NCBI GenBank assembly: GCA_030643125.1
Contig: DAOWML010000060.1
Coordinates: 1-9,666 of the forward strand
Direction: 5' to 3'
Source: Bacteroidales bacterium
Lineage (GTDB): Bacteria; Bacteroidota; Bacteroidia; Bacteroidales; UBA12077
Length of the DNA stretch: 9,666 bases
Position numbers and translations under genes: made by a program. Below are positions 5,163 to 9,666 of the stretch, piece after piece (within the stretch, counting starts at the first letter, position 1; every line of letters starts with the position of its first letter). The notes under the pieces were generated by a model, which saw only the letters and a list, made by a program, of their open reading frames with translations, was not told the origin of the DNA and did not search any database.

Positions 5163-8099
5163 ATGAAAAGGATAATCATACTTGTATTTTTGAGCATTAT
5201 ATTTATATCTAAAACATTTTCTCAAGAATATTACGAACTTGAAGAAATATTTCTGGATGCAGACTCATGGTTTTTTTACGAAGATTACGAAGAAGCATTA
5301 CCTTTATTTTTAAGAGTACTTGAAGCTGACTCTTTAAATTATAATGTAATGTATAAAATTGGTTTCTGTTACCTTCATATACCAGGACAAAAAGTTAAAT
5401 CGATTCCTTATCTAGAAAATGCAATAAATAAAACAACATTCAATTATCGAAATAATACTTATGCGGAAAAGTTAGCTCCTGTTGATGCTCTTTTTTACCT
5501 GGGTAATGCCTATTTAGTGAATAATAGAATTAACGAAGCTATTGATGCTTATACGGGTTTTCAAAATGCTATTACCCGAACACAAAAAGTTGCCAATAAA
5601 GACATTTACGATACTGATTATCTTGACAGGCAATTTGATGCTTGCCGTAATGCAATACAATTTCAGTACAATCCTGTATATTTTATAGCCAGTAACATTG
5701 GGAATAAAATTAACACCCGATTTAATGAATTTAACGCGGTTGTTTCCGGCAATGGCACTACAATGGTTTTTTCTGCTGCTCTACAATTTTATGATGCAAT
5801 TTTTTACTCTAAAAAAGATAGTAGTGGACAATGGAGTTATCCTATTAATCTTATGGGACAGTTAGGCATTGATGATAATAGTGCTACTACTGGTTTATCA
5901 TTCGATGGAACGGAACTATATATTTATCGCGATGATGATTTCGATGGTAATATTTATGTAAGCTACTTTAAAAAGGGATTTTGGACTAAAGTTCGAAAAC
6001 TAGGAGAAAACATCAACACAAAATACTGGGAATCACATGCTTCACTATCTCCAGACAATCAAAAACTGTACTTTGTAAGTAATCGCGAAAATGGTTATGG
6101 CGATTTAGACATATATGTTTCTGAAAGAGCTACCGACACAACCTGGGGAAAAGCAACTAATTTAGGAAGTATAATTAATACACGATGGAATGAAAACACT
6201 CCATTTTTAACACCCGATGGAAAAAGACTTTTCTTTAGTTCTGAAGGACATTCAGGAATGGGTGGATATGATATTTTTTACTCAGAAAATAAAAATGGAG
6301 AATGGACAGAACCTGTAAATATTGGTTATCCTATAAATACAACTGACGATGATATTTTCTTTGTTCCTTATGAAAAAGGACGATTTGCGTATTGCTCACA
6401 ATTTTCGAAAAAAGGATATGGAGGACAAGACATATATCATTTTCAATTGTTCAATATCCCCGAATACAATAATTTTCTGATTGAAGGTGTTTTAGAAATG
6501 GATAATAAAATCGACCGAAATAAAAAAGATTTCAGTATTAACATTATTAATAAAGCCGGACAAGATACAATTGCCATTCTTAAACCAGGTAAAGATGATT
6601 TAAATTATCAATACCAAACACCTTTGGGTGTAAATCATCTTGTGTTTGAAAGTACTTTTGATGAAAATGAAACACAATATTATATTTCTACCGCTTATGA
6701 TATTAGAGAGATTTTCAGTTCACCTATTGAGGAAGAATCTGAAGCACTTGCTTTAGCTGATACTATGCCTAATATTATTCTAGATACAAATTTACTTTAT
6801 ACAGACCAGGCAAACATAAAAATAAAATTATCATTGCAAAAGGGTAATAAATTATATGTAAACACTTATTATAAAGACCAGTTAATTAATTCTGAAGAGT
6901 TTGATATTAAGAAAGATGATTTTATTTATGAATACAAACCATTAATTGGTGAAAGTAAAATAAAATTTAAGCTTATTGATAAAAATAATAATGTTAAAAC
7001 AGAAGAAGTTACTGTTTCTTACTTACCAAAAGATACTTATGCCGAATTAAGTATTGTTGATAAAATAATTAGCTTAGGAGCAAATGGTGATAAAAGTGTA
7101 AAAATAAAATTATCTGTTGAACGCGGCTCAAAACTATTTGTTGAAACTTTTGTTGATGATAAACTAATAAGTACCGAAACTTTTGACATTAAGAAAGAAA
7201 GTTTTGTTTATGAATTTGAACCAAAAGGTGAAAAAAGTAAACTTAATTTCAAGTTGATTGATAAACATAACAATGTTAAAAACGAAGAAGTTATTATTTC
7301 GCATACTCCTATAAATAAAAATTTTGCAGAAGTATTAACCGGAATAAACACATTTAATAGCGAAGGATTTCAAAGCTTAATTAACACTTCTGAAATAAAA
7401 TCAGCAAGTTCTGTAGAAAGTTTAATTAATCAAATTTATGCTAAAGCTGCTGCTCTAGGTTTATCAAAAGAACAAGCTCAGGCGTTAATTATTGCATTAG
7501 CTATTAATTCTACTGATAATACTCCTGAGTTTATTGAAGCATTATTAGGCCTTGCAAGTGGAGATTTAAAACAGGTATTGGATTCGGTTAATACTAATAA
7601 AAATAGTTTTGAAAATAACTTAGCTGTAATTCAACATCTTGAATTAAAATCAGAAACTAAAGATTATAATAATACTGATATTATAAAATTGCTTGAAGAT
7701 TATTTACAAAATTCCGGAATCTCTGTATCAACTTTATTGGCTAATCTTGAAAATCTATTGAAAACCGACATTGCAAGTGTTTTAACTAACATAGATGCAA
7801 CAGCTATTGATATTATTACACTGGATGATTTCAAAAAATATCTTATAAACTCAAATAAATATACTGACGAAGAACTTGAACAACTATTTGCCATTATGGA
7901 AGGTCTGATTATTGCATCAAAAGCTTCTAAAGAGTTCGTAACACCGGTTGATGAAACTCCAATAACAACAAAAGATACTGATAAAGGAAAGAATATATGG
8001 ATGATTCTATATATTAGTATCGCTGGTATACTTCTTGGGTTAATTATAATCTATTTTAATCGCAGACAGAATAAGGCTAACAAAAAAAGAAACATATAA
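5163..8099 (+). CDS. Large TPR-PD40 protein with beta modules, helical region and C-terminal membrane anchor (paralog 2 of 3)
   Basis: A 978-residue exported protein starting with a signal peptide (1-21, ending KTFSQ; no lipobox). The TPR-like region (about 24-170: FYEDYEEALPLFL, YKIGFCYLHIPGQK, FYLGNAYLVNNRINEAIDAY) and five PD40 blades (about 183-430, e.g. LYFVSNRENGYGDLDIY, RLFFSSEGHSGMGGYDIF, TTDDDIFFVP) align with both neighbours. It then goes on alone. A probable beta domain (about 437-520) is followed by two clearly related 70-residue beta-rich modules (551-620 and 645-714), a mostly helical region of about 200 residues that I do not recognise (721-925), a hydrophobic helix (about 945-965), and a basic tail, NRRQNKANKKRNI. 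The signal peptide plus C-terminal anchor predicts a periplasmic body held in the inner membrane with the tail in the cytoplasm. There is no OmpA-like domain, unlike PorE. A scaffold role is inferred; the true function is unknown. Confidence 0.85.
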   Translation: MKRIIILVFLSIIFISKTFSQEYYELEEIFLDADSWFFYEDYEEALPLFLRVLEADSLNYNVMYKIGFCYLHIPGQKVKSIPYLENAINKTTFNYRNNTYAEKLAPVDALFYLGNAYLVNNRINEAIDAYTGFQNAITRTQKVANKDIYDTDYLDRQFDACRNAIQFQYNPVYFIASNIGNKINTRFNEFNAVVSGNGTTMVFSAALQFYDAIFYSKKDSSGQWSYPINLMGQLGIDDNSATTGLSFDGTELYIYRDDDFDGNIYVSYFKKGFWTKVRKLGENINTKYWESHASLSPDNQKLYFVSNRENGYGDLDIYVSERATDTTWGKATNLGSIINTRWNENTPFLTPDGKRLFFSSEGHSGMGGYDIFYSENKNGEWTEPVNIGYPINTTDDDIFFVPYEKGRFAYCSQFSKKGYGGQDIYHFQLFNIPEYNNFLIEGVLEMDNKIDRNKKDFSINIINKAGQDTIAILKPGKDDLNYQYQTPLGVNHLVFESTFDENETQYYISTAYDIREIFSSPIEEESEALALADTMPNIILDTNLLYTDQANIKIKLSLQKGNKLYVNTYYKDQLINSEEFDIKKDDFIYEYKPLIGESKIKFKLIDKNNNVKTEEVTVSYLPKDTYAELSIVDKIISLGANGDKSVKIKLSVERGSKLFVETFVDDKLISTETFDIKKESFVYEFEPKGEKSKLNFKLIDKHNNVKNEEVIISHTPINKNFAEVLTGINTFNSEGFQSLINTSEIKSASSVESLINQIYAKAAALGLSKEQAQALIIALAINSTDNTPEFIEALLGLASGDLKQVLDSVNTNKNSFENNLAVIQHLELKSETKDYNNTDIIKLLEDYLQNSGISVSTLLANLENLLKTDIASVLTNIDATAIDIITLDDFKKYLINSNKYTDEELEQLFAIMEGLIIASKASKEFVTPVDETPITTKDTDKGKNIWMILYISIAGILLGLIIIYFNRRQNKANKKRNI
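6813..7022 (+). repeat. Internal protein repeat, copy 1 (residues 551-620 of the large paralog)
   Basis: A 70-residue beta-rich module containing KIKLSLQKGNKL, FDIKKDDFIYEY and KLIDKNNNVK. It aligns without gaps to copy 2 at an offset of 94 residues, with 39 of 70 positions identical by hand count. The alternating hydrophobic pattern suggests an Ig-like sandwich (inference). Confidence 0.8.
7095..7304 (+). repeat. Internal protein repeat, copy 2 (residues 645-714 of the large paralog)
   Basis: The second copy of the 70-residue module, containing KIKLSVERGSKL, FDIKKESFVYEF and KLIDKHNNVK. It is separated from copy 1 by a 24-residue linker (621-644) rich in small and polar residues. Confidence 0.8.
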
Positions 8100-8173
8100 T
8101 TAAGCATAAAAACTGGCATTTTTTGTTTAATGTAAGTAAATTGTTCCTGTTTAATTATCTTATCTACTGTATT

Positions 8174-9466
8174 ATGAAAAAGATATTATTGGCTGCTTTA
8201 ATTATTTTTATTGCCTCTCATGCATCATTTTCACAACCTAAAGATGCATTAAAGGAAACTTTTTTTGATGCTGAAGATTATGTTTTATACGAAGATTATA
8301 ATGAAGCATTAGCATTATATTTAAGTCTTTATGAAAAAGGTATAGATAATGCCTACATAAAACATCGAATTGGTGAATGTTATTTACAGATTCCCGGGCA
8401 AAAACACAAATCAATTCCTTATTTAGAAGAAGCGTGCAATAATCTTTCAAAATCAATCAAAGAGGGATCTTTTAAAGAAACAAAAGCTCCATATAGAACA
8501 ATGTTCTATTTAGCCTGTGCATATCAGATTGCCAATCAGCTTGATAAAGCCATTGAAACTTTTGAAAAATTTGAAGAGTTGGTATCAACCCAAAAGAATT
8601 ATAATATCGATTATGTTAATATACAAATTCAATCGTGTAATGCTGCCAAGGAACTAATTAGTAATCCACTAACAATCACCGAAGTTAATATTGGGAATCT
8701 AATAAATAATAAATTCTCAAATATAAGACCTGCTGTTTCATCAGATGAAAAGTTTATGGTATACATATCAAAGTTAAAATTCTATGATGCTATATTATAC
8801 TCAAAAAAAGTAGGAGAACATTGGATTGCCCCTGTTAATATTTCACCCGATTTAAAATCTGATGGTGATTATTATACATGTTTTTTATCTGCCAATGGAA
8901 AAACTTTGGTTCTTTACAGACACGATAATTTTAATAGTGATATATACATAAGTCGCTTGGAAGGAGATAAATGGTCAATTCCGGAGAAATTAAATAAACA
9001 TGTTAATTCGAAATTTCATGAAACATTTGCATCTCTGTCTAATGATGGTAAAACTATTTATTTCGTGAGTAATAGAAAAGGTGGATTTGGTGGTATGGAT
9101 ATCTATAAATGCGAATTCGATGAAAAGACAAACGACTGGGGCGAAGCAATTAATCTTGGAAGTAAAATAAATACGCCATTTAATGAAGAAACACCAGTAA
9201 TTTCTGAAGATGGAAAAACCTTGTACTTTAGTTCGCAAGGACATTATAATATGGGTGGATTTGATATTTTTTTAACACAAAATATTGAAAAGAATATATG
9301 GTCCAATCCTGTTAACATTGGGTATCCTATAAATTCTACCGATGACGACTTGTTTTATTACCCAATAGGGGATGGTAAAAATGCATACACCTCAAAATAT
9401 GACGAAAACGGTTTCGGGCAGGAAGATATTATAAAACTTGAAATCAGTACAACAGCTCATCGTTAA
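8174..9466 (+). CDS. Exported TPR and five-bladed PD40 propeller protein (paralog 3 of 3)
   Basis: A 430-residue exported protein with the same plan as paralog 1. The signal peptide (1-21) ends SHASFSQ and has no lipobox. The TPR-like region spans about 25-165 (YEDYNEALALYLSLY, IKHRIGECYLQIPGQK, FYLACAYQIANQLDKAIETF). The five PD40 blades span about 178-424, with LKFYDAILYS, LVLYRHDNFNSDIYIS, DGKTIYFVSNRKGGFGGMDIY, DGKTLYFSSQGHYNMGGFDIF and STDDDLFYYP..GFGQEDI. It ends directly after blade five, with no OmpA-like or membrane domain. By eye it is closer to paralog 1 than to the N-terminus of paralog 2, although it shares the IPGQKxKSIPYLE turn with paralog 2. An in-frame TTG at 8123 lies upstream, but the ATG at 8174 begins exactly at the signal peptide and is preferred. 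It starts 74 bases after the stop of paralog 2. The function is not known. Confidence 0.85.
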   Translation: MKKILLAALIIFIASHASFSQPKDALKETFFDAEDYVLYEDYNEALALYLSLYEKGIDNAYIKHRIGECYLQIPGQKHKSIPYLEEACNNLSKSIKEGSFKETKAPYRTMFYLACAYQIANQLDKAIETFEKFEELVSTQKNYNIDYVNIQIQSCNAAKELISNPLTITEVNIGNLINNKFSNIRPAVSSDEKFMVYISKLKFYDAILYSKKVGEHWIAPVNISPDLKSDGDYYTCFLSANGKTLVLYRHDNFNSDIYISRLEGDKWSIPEKLNKHVNSKFHETFASLSNDGKTIYFVSNRKGGFGGMDIYKCEFDEKTNDWGEAINLGSKINTPFNEETPVISEDGKTLYFSSQGHYNMGGFDIFLTQNIEKNIWSNPVNIGYPINSTDDDLFYYPIGDGKNAYTSKYDENGFGQEDIIKLEISTTAHR

Positions 9467-9489
9467 TATTGAAAATAAAAATCTAAATA

Positions 9490-9666
9490 TTGGCAAACAC
9501 ACAATCAGATATACTTTCCGGAAAAATAACCAGATTAAGAGCTATTGAACCAAACGATATTGACTCAATTTATTCATGGGAAAATGATAGTTCTATCTGG
9601 CAGTTAAGCAATACTGTTGCTCCCTTTTCAAAGTATGTCATTAAACAATTTATAGAGAATTCGCAT
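9490..9666 (+). CDS. Partial GNAT N-acetyltransferase, N-terminus only
   Basis: The first 59 codons of a gene cut by the right edge. The protein contains ITRLRAIEPNDIDSIYSWEN, then DSSIWQLSN and PFSKYVIKQFIENSH, the typical opening of SpeG/RimJ-type GNAT acetyltransferases (LRA-EPxDxxxLYxWEND--IW..SN). These use acetyl-CoA to acetylate polyamines, protein N-termini or small amines; the substrate cannot be judged here, and the acetyl-CoA site lies beyond the window. The start is taken as TTG at 9490: the in-frame stop TAA at 9484-9486 leaves only ATA before it, and no ATG precedes the conserved region. Only 23 bases separate it from the stop of the third TPR-PD40 gene, so co-transcription is likely. 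Confidence 0.8.
   Translation, partial: MANTQSDILSGKITRLRAIEPNDIDSIYSWENDSSIWQLSNTVAPFSKYVIKQFIENSH

Noticed and set aside
8108..8125. AAAAACTGGCATTTTTTG between paralogs 2 and 3, resembling a terminator or the right arm of the E2 terminator (AAACTGGTGTTTTG).
   Set aside because: The only possible stem is about five A-T pairs, too weak for an intrinsic terminator, and the resemblance is over too few bases in AT-rich sequence to claim common origin.
8123..8173. N-terminal extension of the third TPR-PD40 protein from the TTG at 8123.
   Set aside because: It would put 17 residues ahead of a standard signal peptide; both sibling proteins start directly at the signal peptide, so ATG at 8174 is preferred.

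Overview
The window is AT-rich (roughly 30% GC by eye) and looks like a chromosomal piece of a member of the Bacteroidota, probably an environmental or marine Bacteroidales-type organism. Supporting signs are several matches to the Bacteroidota -7 promoter element TAnnTTTG, the lack of Shine-Dalgarno sequences before most starts, signal peptides ending in the typical ...FSQ, and three TPR plus PD40 propeller proteins of a kind abundant in this phylum. No RNA gene, CRISPR array, insertion sequence or phage gene was seen.

Layout: (1) the 5' end of a leftward gene, probably a GNAT-type acetyltransferase, cut by the left edge; (2) a 119-bp divergent intergenic region with a good promoter; (3) a large membrane glycosyltransferase made of a complete family-2 GT domain fused to what looks like a shortened polyprenyl-phosphate glycosylphosphotransferase; (4) a complete dihydrolipoamide acyltransferase (E2) gene closed by a strong intrinsic terminator; (5) a tandem set of three paralogous exported proteins with an N-terminal TPR region and a five-bladed PD40 propeller, of 445, 978 and 430 residues; (6) the first 59 codons of a rightward GNAT acetyltransferase, cut by the right edge.

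The most interesting block is the paralogous trio (3694-9466). All three share the TPR-propeller plan known from the N-terminal half of PorE, a type IX secretion component, but none has the OmpA-like peptidoglycan-binding domain that ends PorE. The first and third stop right after the propeller. The middle one continues for about 550 residues through beta-rich modules (two of them a clear internal duplication), a helical region of unknown identity, and a C-terminal transmembrane helix with a basic tail. That predicts an inner-membrane-anchored periplasmic scaffold with two soluble companions. This functional reading is inference; the domain layout is read directly from the sequence. The glycosyltransferase and E2 genes are probably unrelated in function to the trio, and the terminator between them marks a transcription-unit boundary.
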